From contig NC_133123.1 in NCBI RefSeq assembly GCF_033568475.1, positions 2,356,001-2,420,000 on the forward strand: DNA of 64,000 bases. Reading direction: 5' to 3'. Below, in pieces: positions 1 through 12,403 of the stretch. Position 1 is the first letter of the stretch, and each line of letters begins with the position of its first letter. The notes under the pieces were generated by a model. The model was given only the letters and a program-made list of their open reading frames with translations. It made no database searches and was not told the origin of the DNA. A program made the translations under genes and the position numbers. This stretch comes from Henckelia pumila (taxonomy: Eukaryota; Streptophyta; Magnoliopsida; Lamiales; Gesneriaceae).

Positions 1-553
1 GATTGTTATAATTAATTAGAACAATTATTAAGTAAATATAATTTTATGTTTCAAAATGTATTGAATTTTATAATATTTGTTCGGTTTAGGAGTGATATAA
101 ACAGCTGAATTAGTATGCGAGGAGAAATCATCAAAGTTAAAAATAATGTAATAAAACATTTTAAAGAAAGAATAATATATAGAATGTTTGAATTCTGTTA
201 TATATGTTAGGATAAATTTTCTAAATAATAATTATAATCAGCGTCAGTAAAAAAATCATCAAAATAAATCATTCTCTTTATATAAAAATTTAAATTCTAT
301 ATTAGGTATATCATCATGGATTCTTGTATGTAATTTTTTTGTTACATATAATGCCTTTTCTAATAATGTGTATATATGAGTATTTAATTTCGATGAAACA
401 TATATATATGCATCTCGAGGATGAAATCTAGCTAGGCAGCAACACTTGAGGGTTCCCCATGTTAAGGCAGTGTTTTGACATCATTTATGGTAATAAATGT
501 AAGTGCTGATAATTGAACCATCGTACTGCTTAATTTGATATATTTACGTGGTA
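1..553. other. AT-rich intergenic DNA
   Basis: No coding region, RNA gene or bounded repeat can be supported here. The sequence is AT-rich with short poly-A and poly-T runs. Confidence 0.6.
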
Positions 554-807
554 CTCCCTCCGTTTCAATTATATAGTCTATGTTTTTTTTTGTTCCAAAT
601 ACATGGTCATATATTATATTTAGTAATATTTTTTTTACACTCCTTTACTAATATACCTTTATTAACTACACATTGAAAATTATGCAATCATTTTTAAATA
701 CATTAAATAGAGATAAAATAAAAAGTTTGTATAAAATTTACTTTTTTAATAATTTTTTCTTAATCTGTGCGAAAAAAAATAGAACTATGTATTTAAGACG
801 GATGGAG
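554..807. mobile_element. Stowaway-like MITE (Tc1/mariner type)
   Basis: The element is 254 bp and non-coding. Its left end reads CTCCCTCCGTTTCAAT and the inverted right end reads CTCCATCCGTCTTAAA, the classic CTCCCTCCGT terminus of plant Stowaway elements. It is flanked on both sides by the dinucleotide TA (552-553 and 808-809), the target duplication of the Tc1/mariner superfamily. The small open frame inside it is not a gene. Confidence 0.85.
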
Positions 808-1626
808 TATATAAACAAAATTTTATGTAAGATGAATTTCGACTGCTCATCTCGTCTAGAAGTGCTCACTAATTAGCAATTAACACGGATTTTATATTGT
901 ATAATTAAGTTATATTTGCATTCATCGTACTCACTCATGTGTGGTACATTAATATTACCTATGTATTAAGCTATGAACTCTTAGATACCGATTTAGATAC
1001 TATGCTAAAAGTAATATCTCATTTTTCGATGACCTAACGGTATCTCGGGATTTTAGTTTCGTTGGTCGTGAAAATATTGATCCTCAACACATGACCGTAT
1101 GTTCTCTGAGAATATTGGTGCCAAAAACTACGCATACAAGATGTTGGTGGCGCAATAAAATGATACAAAATGCGATACCATGGCAAAGTAATTTGATTAT
1201 TGAGAAAAAGATGGAACGAAAACACAGGCCCAGGTATATTTCAGACATCAACTGGGAACAGTACAACATCAACATCCATTTTCAAAATTTATAGTGAAGA
1301 CATGGATTGATTTATCGGTTTAGGTTGGATTTGATATGACTGTATAATAAATAATGTTGCCATGCTATTAAAATATTTGAATAGGATGGATATTAATATT
1401 AAATAAATAATAATATGTTTGATTTGATTTATTAAATTCAGCATTAGATGATAAATTATAATTTTAACTATTTTTTTATAATTAATTATTAAAAATAAAA
1501 GAAAGAAATATAGAATAATAATGCAATTTCAATTCAACCACTTGATTGATATTTAATAAATAATTAATGATTTAATTATGTGTAATAAATAATCTAAAAG
1601 TGCAACTACACAATTGGTTGAATTCA
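808..1626. other. AT-rich intergenic DNA
   Basis: No gene is supported. Two short overlapping open frames on opposite strands near 1034-1294 have no recognisable protein signature and look like chance. Confidence 0.5.
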
Positions 1627-1752
1627 TCTATATAAAAGTGTGGATAGAGGAGATTGTTTTTCAGTTGTGTATTGACAAAATTATCCATATCCTTTATCCA
1701 CACTTTTATGTTAAAAGTAAAAGTCACGTGCATCGCACGTGTGAATATCTTT
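1627..1752 (+). mobile_element. Short Helitron-like element or remnant
   Basis: The left end, TCTATATAAAAGTGTGG preceded by A, matches plant Helitron 5' ends. Near the right end is a perfect 7-bp stem, CACGTGC-ATC-GCACGTG (1725-1741), of the kind found just inside Helitron 3' ends. No clear terminal CTAG follows, so the 3' terminus is decayed or the assignment is wrong. An inner inverted copy of the AAAAGTGTGGAT motif lies at about 1690-1710. Confidence 0.4.
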
Positions 1753-3240
1753 TGTTGTCGATAAACGTTGTTAAATAAATTAATTAAGATGAGAAGATAT
1801 TAGCACGCAGTTAATAAATGATTTTCATGATAATAATATATACTTTTTGAAAGAAAAAAACCTATTACATGTCTGAGTGATGTAATCAATATAATCTTCA
1901 ACATTGCAACTAATAAAAATATTTTCAACATTTTCGAACAATATAACACTTGCAGTTTCAATGTTTGTTTGTATTATTTACGATCATGATTATTTTACAT
2001 CCACATTAACGGTTTATATTATCAATAATTCATATATAAGCTTATAAATATAAGTGTTACGTTTATTGTAATTTTACATTAACACAATATTGATATTGAA
2101 ACTTATGTAATTATTACAGCTCGATCGAGTTTTTTATTTTTTTATTAATCTTAAGAAATTATGACATGCTTTGTACCATGAATTCCTCTTATTTTCTATG
2201 TCATGTATCTATGATTTATTATTTATTTGTTAATAAGTAAGATATGTTAATCAAATTATATTAAATATGATTTTGTAATTTTCTATGTTATATGTTGATC
2301 ACTATTGATTTATAGAAAAATAATTTGGTATAGATAATGCATTCTAAATCGTAATTTAAATTATTGCGTCAAATATTTTTTTATTTTATATTTGGGATTT
2401 TTCTCTTTTTAACGATTTTTAATATCATTTATTTTTTATTCTCCATGAAAGAATCATTATAATCATCATTTTTATCAATAATATTTAAATAATATCAATC
2501 TTATAGTTTTACTAAAAACAATTGAAGATATTCATCTCCAACTCTTATAAAAATATTTCTTCGTTAATTGTAACATGATCTCATAAAATAATTATTATAG
2601 TTTTTAGATTTTTTGAGGAGGAAGTTAATTTTTTAAATTTCAATTTTTACATATATGATATTTGTGTGTTGGTTTGTTCTTTATTTAATATTTTGGATTA
2701 AAACTTGACTTCACGTGAATTGATTTATTTCAACACCGATAGGTAATTTAATTTATATATATATATATATATATATAACGTTTAAAAATATGATATTTTG
2801 TTATATTTCATGATATAATTATTTAGTTCAATAGGTTCTTACGCAAATTAAACTACATAAGATTTTTTGTTGAAAACTAGGTCATTCCATCTAAAAACAA
2901 ATAAAAACTGAAGTATTTTGGTGTTTCAATCTTATAGGAAACTAGATAAGTATTTAATTTAAATAAATTTTACGTGGAAAAAATATGTTTACTTTATCTA
3001 CAAAAAAATAAAAATCAAAGTATTTTGATATTTCAATCTTTTTGAAAACTGAAACCTTATCTAATATGCACACATTGTCAATTTTGACCTTATCATAATA
3101 ATTGATTTTACAAAAGTATCCTCATAGAATTTATCAAGTGTGTACTAACCAAGGACAAAGTTAAAAATATACAATGAAAAACTTTGACATTGGTTCACAC
3201 TTTTATAATTGGTATAAATTAAGTATAAATATTATTACTT
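1753..3240. other. AT-rich intergenic DNA with a short (AT)n tract
   Basis: No gene is visible. An (AT)n microsatellite lies at about 2754-2777. Confidence 0.5.
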
Positions 3241-4522
3241 TGACCCACTAACTACTTAGCCACATTTTTCTCAACTTACCATTCCACTAATTAGTTATTA
3301 TTATACCTAATTAACTCTTAATAAATAAAATAAAAAAATTATTTAAAAATCAAACTTAAAAATTAATTGTCATTAGAGCATTAAAAATTAATAGAAGTTA
3401 AAAATTTCGGTTATCTAATGGATAATTAATTATTAACCAACTAAATTACTCACATTTTCCTCAAATTAATTTAATTCATTATTTAAATTGGAGTCCAATA
3501 AAATTGTTAAATCTATATACCTATAAAAGTGAAGTTGAGTTATATTTATATTTTAGTTTGTAGTCATATATACTTTTAATTTGAAATTATATATACTGCT
3601 ATAATGATAAATGATTAACTATTGAGGCAAAAGTGATATTTGATAAACAATTGAAAGTAAAACTAATGTGATATTTTCAATACTTTAATCTATTTTCGCA
3701 TTTTATAATTAATTATATCATTTTAATCTAAGTGATATAATTGTCCTAACTTAATTGCACTCAATAGAATATATAGTTAACTTAATTTAATTTAGAATTT
3801 ATTAAATGGAGTTCATAAAATAGCATCATAATTGTAGTTAGAAGAATATCACCTAATTATATTCTATAATCATAATTGACCCACTAACTGCTTACTCACA
3901 TATTCCTCAACTTACCACTCCACTAATTAGTTATTATTATAACTAATTAAATCTTAATAAATAAAATGAAAAAAATAATTAAAAATCAAACTTAAAATCA
4001 ATATTCATTATTAAACATAATATGGATAATTAATTGTCATTAGAGCACTAAAAATCAAGATTGGTTAAAAATTTTGGTTACCTAATGGACAATTAATTAT
4101 TAACAACTAAATTACCCACATTTTCCTCAAATTAATTTAATTAATTATTTAAATTAGAGTTCAAGAAATTATTAAAGATAAAAAGGTAAATTTGAGTATA
4201 TTTATATTTTAGTTTGTAGTCATTTATACTTTTAATTTGAAATTATATATACTGTTCTAATGATAAATAATTAACTACTGAGGCAAAATTGATAAATAAT
4301 TAAAAGTAACTCTAATGCGATATTTTCAATGGTTTATTCTATTTTCGCATATTATAATTTATTATATAAGATTAATCTAAGTGATATAAGTGTCCTAAAT
4401 TAATTGTACTCAATAGAATATATAATTAACTTAATTTAATTTAGAATTTATTAAATGGAGTCCATAAAATAGCACCATAATTTGTAGATAGAAGAATATC
4501 ACCTAATTATATTCTATAATCC
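3241..4522. repeat. Tandem duplication, two units of about 640 bp
   Basis: Unit 1 (3241-3876) and unit 2 (3877-4522) start with the same TGACCCACTAACT motif, share many long blocks in the same order, and end with the same segment about ATCACCTAATTATATTC. They have diverged by scattered substitutions and small indels, so the duplication is not recent. Neither unit carries a coding frame. It may lie inside a larger Helitron-like element whose 3' end is at 5151. Confidence 0.8.
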
Positions 4523-5122
4523 TTATCTAAAATGATACAATTTGGAAATCATGAAAAAATATGAATACTTACTTTGATCAAATTTTTTAATTGATATTTG
4601 AATTTATTAGTAATAAACCAAGTATCATAATATATTAAAAATTATATTATATTAAATCAATAAAAGGGTTAGTCAAATATCCAATAGTTTTTACTTGAAT
4701 AACATTGAGAACCAATCATTATGAACAACTAAAATTTTTTATTTATTTCACCCGTATAAATTTATAAAATAAATTAACAAGATCGTAGATAATTTAATTT
4801 ATTGTTATTTGTCCAACTTTTTTGATAGACGTTCTTTATTATATTAATTGGTTATACTTTGATATATATTAATCTCATCATTAGTTGTCATTATATCTCT
4901 ATCTAAATTGTTGATTGATTATGTTGTGTTACTTTTTTTTCTTATTGTATATTTGTATGGTGTTTGGATGGATAAACATTTTTCAAAAATTTGTTTTAAT
5001 CCATATTGTTCTATTTGTGTTATGCTTATTAAATTATTGTTTTTTAATAACACAAGTTCTAGAAATTGAATTTAATTTTAACAATATATATGTTTTTAAT
5101 TCATAATATTTTTAATTTGTAT

Positions 5123-5151
5123 CAACTTGTATCGCACGTTCTTTTTGCTAG
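5123..5151 (+). mobile_element. Helitron-like 3' terminus
   Basis: An imperfect hairpin (AACTTG...CACGTT around TATCG) is followed about eight bases later by CTAG at 5148-5151 and then T, which is the Helitron 3' end arrangement. Candidate 5' ends of the form A|TCTATATA occur at 1627 and 3512, so the parent element could be about 3.5 or 1.6 kb. I cannot choose between them from one copy. Confidence 0.45.
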
Positions 5152-7194
5152 TGTTAACAAAAGGATAGACCTTAATGCCGGATCAAATGGTCTAAAATTG
5201 ATTTGAACATGTGAGGTGCATGGTAATACATGAATCTCACATAACCAAATTAAAATTAAACCATTCGATGTAGCTCTAAACATTTTATTGGATTGTACTA
5301 ATGATCTTATCAAGCCAACCAAATGTATTAATAGACCATATATTAATCAAATTCTGTAACATCTATTTTGGACTGTTAATGATACATTAGCTTAAAATAT
5401 TGCTCTGAGATTGCATCAAATGCACGATCGGTGCATGAAAACAGAGGAAACATGGTTATTAAAAATTGTTATATACTTATATGCGCGCATCATTTGTGTA
5501 GTGTTCTATGCATCGCTTGATACAATTGATTACATATATTTACTTTGTCAATGATTGACTGATTTTTTTTTCAAAAATTAACGTCATACATCATTATATT
5601 ATTCACGTATATTGATTTAACACTTTTATATCATCTCGTTCATAACTCAAGACACTAACGTGATCGATCAAATCGTCCCAAAAAACAAAAAAAAACTAAG
5701 GAAATATTTGAGTCGGTGGGGTCTAAGAGTCGTTGGAATGCAGAGGTAGCTAACATGGCACAAATCAGGGGTCAAACTCAGATTTTTTATGCATTTACAC
5801 ACAGCTGTTTTTATTTATTTCTATTAAATGTAACAATTTAATAATGAATGCAAGATTTAGGCATAAAAATGCAAACGATAGATATGATAACAGCTCATCA
5901 CTCGGATTTGTTAATATTCTTTGCCAGCTTAATAATTATACACATGTATATATAATATATATATGTATTTGACCTTTTCCTGCTTTGATTTTGATTAATT
6001 TATCTTCCCCACTTGATATTGTTAACAAGATCACATTTCTAACTCCAGAAGGGTCGTTTTTCCTTTGTTAATTCTTTCTTCAAAAAATTTTCAACTCTCC
6101 CGACAGCCCTACGTGGTTTGCTTGTTAATTTACTTCCTTAATTAACATGTTTATATATATATACACACATAATTTTTCCCTTTTTTTCCCCTTCCTCTTG
6201 CTAGTTAAAAATTATAAAGTATCAAGAAGAAGAGCATCGCTTAAACACGTACAAATATGTATTATAGTATATCTATATTTATTTGATGATGAACTTGTTT
6301 GACTAATCTATATATATATTGAATATTTGAATTTCTACTATATTAGAAAAAAAAAACCTGTTGAGCCAGGTTGTCAGCAGTGCCCAGTAGTAATGGAAAA
6401 TAACAATGGGTGCGAATCCAAAGCTTGGAACCTAATTTCCATCATTACAATTGTGACATTATCGCATGTGCACCCATCTTTGGATTCTATAATTCTATCA
6501 AAAGTTAAATTTTTTGGTTATCTTATCTCATCATTTATATATAAAAAAAATTGTACAATGAATTTAATTACCAGCATTTTCACCAAAACACGCCTGCGGC
6601 TATTGACATACAGATATAATGATTAAGACAAGCATGGTTGAATTTAAGATCCCCTAAAGATGCAAGAAATAACAAAACGTACGATAATTTATATAAAAAT
6701 TAACTGTTATTATTGATATGATAGCAAATACAATAAATTTATTTATTTTGAATGAGATAGGCTGCATAGACAAGGACGTGCATTGTGACAAATCAACCAT
6801 TATTGACAGCCCACAATAAATATATATATTAATGCATTAAATAAGAGGACAGAAAGAAATCAAAGTAGCAAAGATATGGAAATTATTACACTTGTTCACC
6901 ATCACACTCGTGAATTTTCCATGTAACAACGAAGAAATGTTGAATTTAAATCGGTTTTAAAATTTTCTTTCTTGAATTTTTTTATAGTATATATCCGTGT
7001 CATTTTCCCTGTATAAATTCCCCTGCCCTCTCCTCTCTCCAAGAAAGATAGCCAAAATTTTTGCTGACAAAAGGCCCTCTTTGGCCAACTTTCTCTCGAT
7101 CCTTTTTTCCATTGTTGCATTGCTTAAATAATTGGTTTCTTGCCCAATTATTATCTTAAAGACTCATGCGCTTAATCCACGAGTGATATGAAAT
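5152..7194. other. Intergenic DNA and upstream region of the aspartic protease gene
   Basis: No gene is supported. The last 200 bases probably hold the promoter and 5' leader of the protease gene. Confidence 0.5.
7012..7018 (+). promoter_or_regulatory. Possible TATA box of the aspartic protease gene
   Basis: TATAAAT lies 177 bp upstream of the start codon at 7195. Spacing allows a leader of roughly 145 bases. This is motif-only evidence in AT-rich DNA. Confidence 0.35.
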
Positions 7195-9465
7195 ATGGTG
7201 ATGTGTTGGCAGAAAAGAGACTCTTGCTGGCTAATCATCTTGTTCTTTGTAGCAACTAACTCAGGAGCAATTGCAAAGCTCGTGAAAGGTCATGAAGTTT
7301 CATCTGGAACCAAACTGGAGTTGATTCACAGGGATGATCTGCTAAGAAATCTGCGAAATGGAGACCATCCCGTTTCGGCATTTCAGCGAATAAAGCAAAT
7401 GCTCCACCATGATACAATTCGTTTTCGAGCGATATCGAGTAGACCGAGGCTGAAGCATGGTGGGTTCGGTTCAACCAGACGACAAGTCCAGGAAAAAACA
7501 GGTTACTATCAAGCCTGCGTAAATGGCAGCAGCAGCAGTGCTGGTGAAATGCCGATGAATTCGGGGGCGGATTTTGGTACAGGGCAGTATTTTGTGCACC
7601 TCAAAGTTGGAACCCCGGCACAAAAAGTTACCCTTATTGCTGACACCGGAAGTGAATTGACTTGGACCAAGTGCGTGTATAGGTGTAAAGGTGCACAATG
7701 CGGGAGGAATCGGCGGGTTTTTCGCGCTGATGATTCGTCCACTTTCAAGACTGTGCCTTGTTCTTCGAGCGTGTGCACGGTTGAGCTTGCAAATCTGTTC
7801 TCCCTTGCGCAGTGCCCTTCTCCGTTGGATCCGTGTGCGTATGATTACAGGTACTCAATAAGCGTTTGCATTTGCTGCATTTCATTCCTAGCTAGTTTGC
7901 GGAAGAGGGTGCTTGAATTAGTTTCTAATTGGCTGTGAAGTGAAATTCATGGCAGAACAAGGCACACCCTGATGACCATTACCATAATCATGTCATTTTA
8001 GTTACATGGTTTCCTTGCCTCTTGTCGGATGATCCAGTAAAAATGAGCTAAAAATTGATTCTAGAGAAGTAAGATGTTGTGACCATTCGGAAAAACCAAG
8101 AGTGAGCAGTGTCGTTCACGTTTTATATGTATGTTTTTTAAAAACCAAGAGTGAGCAGTGTCGTCTATTTCAAAATTACTCCTTTTTGGAGTAAAGTAGT
8201 AGGCAGTGGGAAAAAGTAAAAAAAGGATATGGAAGCTTTGTATTAACTTGATAAAATAGCAGTCACCAGCAAAAGCTGCAATCTTGGTGGTGAATTCATT
8301 ACACCTCTTACCTACATTCTACAGGCTAGTAATGACACTTATTGCTAAGTAGATTGGCTCACATGCCTATGTACAACATATCTCCATCACCACAAGGACT
8401 TGTTTGGTTGAGTTAGTTGCAGTTTCTTATCTTGAACATTGACCCCATTTTTCGTGACGTAGAAAAGAGAAATCCAATGTAGATGACCCCCAAGGGACGT
8501 GTTAATAACTTCATATGCTTCCTACATAGGCGACCAAAACTCAGAAATGTGATTAATCCTGGAAGAAAGTGTCATTCCACTTCAACTCAAGACTTTTGTT
8601 CTTGACCGGATCCAATTCTTGATTGTTATTTGTTATGATCAGGTACTTAGATGGATCATCTACAGTAGGAGTCTTTGCTAATGAGACTGTAACATTCAGC
8701 CTAACAAATGGCAAGAAAACACGGCTCGAAAATGTGCTTGTTGGGTGCAGCGGATCTTCCCGTGGCCAAAGTTTTGACGCTGCAGATGGGATCATAGGGC
8801 TAGGCTACAGCAACCATTCATTTGCAGTTACAGCAGCTAAAAGATTTGGTGGCAAGTTCTCATATTGTCTAGTTGATCACTTGAGCCCCAAGAATGTATC
8901 AAGCTACCTAATCTTCGGCTCCTACCACGAAACGGACATATCCCCTATAGAACTTCAATACACACAGCTAGTTTTAGGAGTGATCTCTCCATTTTATGCT
9001 GTAAATATCAAAGGAATCTCAATAGGAGGCATACTGTTGGAAATCCCTATTGAAGTGTGGAATGTGTCTGGCGTAGGAGGGGTGATAGTCGACTCCGGTT
9101 CGAGCCTAACGTCCTTGGCTCAACCGGCATATCAGCTTGTAATGGATGCTCTGAAGCCATCACTTTCGGGTTTTAGGACCTTGAATCTGGACTTTGGACC
9201 ACTGCAATACTGCTTCAATTCGACGGGTTTCGATGAATCTTTGGTGCCAAGACTGGCCTTCCATTTCGCAGATGGAGCAATATTTGAACCACCAGTGAAG
9301 AGTTATGTGATTGATGCCGCTACTGGTGTTAAATGCCTCGGATTTGTGAATGCTACTTGGCCTGGTACCTCTGTGATTGGCAATATAATGCAACAGAACA
9401 ATTTCTGGGAATTTGATATTGCCAAAGGTAGATTGGGTTTCGCTAGCTCATCTTGCTCTTCCTGA
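7195..9465 (+). CDS. Aspartic protease, A1 pepsin family, plant NANA/nepenthesin-like
   Basis: Two exons, 7195-7850 and 8643-9465, split by a 792-bp GT-AG intron and joined within an Arg codon, encode 492 aa. The protein starts with a hydrophobic segment (about residues 11-27) that looks like a signal or transit region. It continues through a prosegment (LIHRDD at about 43-48) to the first catalytic motif DTGSELTW (Asp150), a cysteine-rich insert of nepenthesin type (about 160-210), the flap-side Y-x-DGSSTVG region, and the second catalytic motif DSGSS (Asp369). Both aspartates are present, so an active endopeptidase is expected. The GCSGS, FSYCLVDHLS and NYLIFG-like motifs recall Arabidopsis NANA (At3g12700) from memory. 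Cellular location is uncertain: secretory or plastid. The ATG was chosen because it heads the longest frame just before the hydrophobic segment. The intron holds a 24-bp direct repeat (8092-8115 and 8141-8164). Confidence 0.88.
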
Positions 9466-10437
9466 CCCACGATCCAAGAAAGACGGGCTAAAACTGCATT
9501 GTAATTTATATTTTCTACTTGTTTTTAACGTTAACTAAATTTATGGTATACATGAATAGATTTTTAAGGGTTTTTTATTTGATTGTATGAATAAATTTTA
9601 CAAATTTGATGAAGGAATTTAAAGGAAACACCCTCCTATAAATCAATCATATTTAGTTTGAACAGAGTGTCTATTATGGGAAACAAAAGGAGAAATAAGT
9701 TATCGACGACTTTAGTGATTGTTGGTTTGGACAATCTTTATTATTATTATTATTATTATTATTATGTACTACCAAAGTACCAAAACATAAGCCTAATCAC
9801 TTTTTTAAGCAAACACATTCAATTTATTATGTTGATATAATCAAGCCGAGTACATAATGGACTGAGAAGGGCTGTCACCTACGTCGGTGTCTCGACCCAT
9901 AAACTAAGATTCGGACAACAATAGGCATTCCTAACTATAATAACATGAGCTACTTCATTCGCTTTCCTTCACACAAACAGCACAACGAACTCTAGGTTTG
10001 CATCCATGATCAGTTTACATTTAGAGATAATATAAGCGACATATAAGTCATTTACCCAAGATCCAAATGCGCCAACCACATTTTTTGAATCCTAATCACA
10101 TGTTAAAAATCATGAATTTTTTTCGGGTCTATGTGCATGCCCTTGTTCGTGAATTTTTTTTTCATGCGTTAAAATTGTGGCGACATCGAAACACATGAAC
10201 TTTAATTTAGTTTAGTATACTAAAGAATTTAAATGTGTTTGAAAAAAAAAATTTATTCAAAAATAATATTGTTATTCATTGTCTTTTATAATTTCATTCT
10301 AAAAACATCTCTCAATTATTTTTTAAAAATTATACTTGGAAAAGACTTTTTAAAAAATATTTTTCAAAAATTGTATAAAAATTTTGTCCAAAACACATAT
10401 TTTAAGTTTTTTTTCACATATAAAACACTAAAAAAGT
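9466..10437. other. Intergenic DNA with an (ATT)n microsatellite
   Basis: The 3' flank of the protease gene, then AT-rich DNA. A trinucleotide ATT run lies at about 9738-9765. No other gene or RNA is supported. Confidence 0.5.
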
Positions 10438-10670
10438 GCCGATGAGGCCTTAGCCTACTGGCTAACGCTGAGGCCCTGAGTCATATGGTCTCAGATTCGA
10501 TTTTCGCTGATTGCGGGTAGATTTTTTAATTATTTAGGTAGTTTATTTGTAATTTCTTTGCTCGAGATAAACAAGTCTCGAGTCCATACTCAAGTCCTTT
10601 CGGTTGTGCGAGTAATTTCATTATATTATTGTACGTACTCTGACTACATGTTGTAATTGTACTCTCTAAA
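10438..10670 (+). mobile_element. tRNA-derived SINE with perfect target duplication
   Basis: A 233-bp unit has a tRNA-like head with a box A-like stretch TTAGCCTACTGG (about 10450-10461) and a box B-like stretch CAGATTCGATT (10492-10502), the internal RNA polymerase III promoter. It ends in a short A-rich tail. It is flanked by the identical 16-mer AAAACACTAAAAAAGT at 10422-10437 and 10671-10686. The perfect duplication suggests a fairly recent insertion. It is not a tRNA gene: no cloverleaf can be closed. Confidence 0.85.
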
Positions 10671-10686
10671 AAAACACTAAAAAAGT

Positions 10687-11232
10687 TTTTAAAGTACACG
10701 TTCAAACGGAACCTAAATAACTCATGAGCCATAAAATATATTTTTATTTTTTAAATACTTATTTTAGTTATGATTTTTATATGATTTATAGATAATTAAA
10801 CTCCCTAACCAAAGGATTTGAGAAAAACATGAAATTATAGATAAATAAACTCCCTCCACGGCCCCCTCAATTAATACAAAAATTATTATTCAACTAGTTA
10901 AATATAAATAATAAAATGCTGAAACAAATTCTTTGACACAATTTCATCCTTTGGATTTTGTTTAATTTATAATCACTTCAGTTCTATTTAAAAGCATGAG
11001 CTCTAATTGTATTTAATTGTGAGATTTCATTAGCGACGTAAAGACAACTTCTACGATTTCGCAAATAAAAACAAATCCCATAAACATTATTTAAAGTTTT
11101 TGAAATTGATATTCGTCACAATCACCTAATTAAATTCGAATATATCAAGTACTACTTATATTTTAACGACTATTCTAGACAACGAATGTCATTGATATAT
11201 TGTTTATATTTATTTAACTATTTCAGTGTCCA
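10687..11232. other. AT-rich intergenic DNA
   Basis: Nothing recognisable. Confidence 0.5.
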
Positions 11233-11618
11233 TCTATACTATATTATAATACTTGAGGCACCTAGAGAAACCGTTCATGTGGATACCATCTTTTGTTTCA
11301 TTTTTGTCCCTCCTTTCCTTCTTATATTATTCCATAATTCCATAATAATTACCCTTCCTACCCACAATCCCCACTAAAAAACCTCCCACTAACTCCACTT
11401 TCACATAAAATAAAAAAACTTATTTTTTTATAATACATTAACTTCAATCATCTCACGACTTTTCAATTTTCTGGCTTCTACATTTCTTTTTTCATCTGAT
11501 TTTTTGCCCAATAACATGTTAAGCAAAAGTAAAAAAAGAAATAAGAAAAATAAAATAATAAAGTGATCGTAACTGAAAATTTTTCAGTTGCACACGCATG
11601 CGTGTGCCAGTTTACTAG
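11233..11618 (+). mobile_element. Non-autonomous Helitron, 386 bp
   Basis: The 5' end TCTATACTATATTATAA is preceded by A. The 3' end has a perfect 18-base palindrome GCACACGCATGCGTGTGC (11590-11607), then CAGTTTA, then CTAG at 11615-11618 followed by T. This is the full Helitron terminal pattern: 5' TC, subterminal hairpin, 3' CTAG, insertion between A and T, no target duplication. It has no coding capacity. Confidence 0.82.
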
Positions 11619-12403
11619 TTATAATAATATAACATGAATTGTTTAGCGCTTAAAATTGTAAATTCGAGATAATTATGGAATAAAATAGAAAGATTGCTGC
11701 TTCAATAGATATTCTTTAATGTATATTGGCTTTAGTTTTATTATTGTTCCGATCATGTTTTTTGCGAATTTATTGCGTACATTATTTTATTTATTTATTT
11801 ATTGGGGGGAAGAAAAACGATATCATAAAAAATCAAGATTCACATTTTATTTTTTTATTTTTATTTTTTTTAAAAAAAAAGTCATTTTGCTAATCGCCAT
11901 AATTTAAGTTTGGAGTAAATGAGTAATATGAAGGGTGTGGCTATGTGCCTAGCGGTATCAGAAAGCACTTGCAAAATTCTTATATTGTATTCCAAATATA
12001 AACATTATTATTATTATTACATAAATGAACTAAAAATTTCAATATAAAAATTCATTATCCAAATTTACATCAAGCATAAGACCCAGACCGGCTTCAACTC
12101 AGAAGAGTGGTTGCGGATATAAACATGTATGGCCATCAGTTAAACGGAACAATATATTTGGAAAGGGACATGAACAGGGTTTCTATCTTCCCAGATTTTC
12201 TTTTAAAGAACAAATCTAAATATAATATCAAAAACATTTCTAGGGCAAAATTCGGATTATAGGAAAGTTCCTTGTGCATCTGCATCAACCATCATCATAA
12301 ACGAATACAATAACCAAAAGTAATTTCCAACAGCCCTTAAAATCGGATGTTTAACATTCCAGCATCAAACCTAGGAACAATCAGCAAGAGAACCAGGACA
12401 AAA
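11619..12403. other. Intergenic DNA and 3' flank of NUA
   Basis: AT-rich. The part next to 12403 is likely the 3' untranslated region of the NUA gene on the minus strand. No other feature is supported. Confidence 0.5.

Noticed and set aside
1034-1294. Overlapping open frames on both strands
   Set aside because: They have no conserved motifs and lie in AT-rich intergenic DNA; chance is the simplest explanation.
10438-10520. tRNA gene on the plus strand
   Set aside because: Box A- and B-like motifs are present, but no cloverleaf closes, and the unit is followed by a SINE body, an A-rich tail and a perfect 16-bp target duplication.
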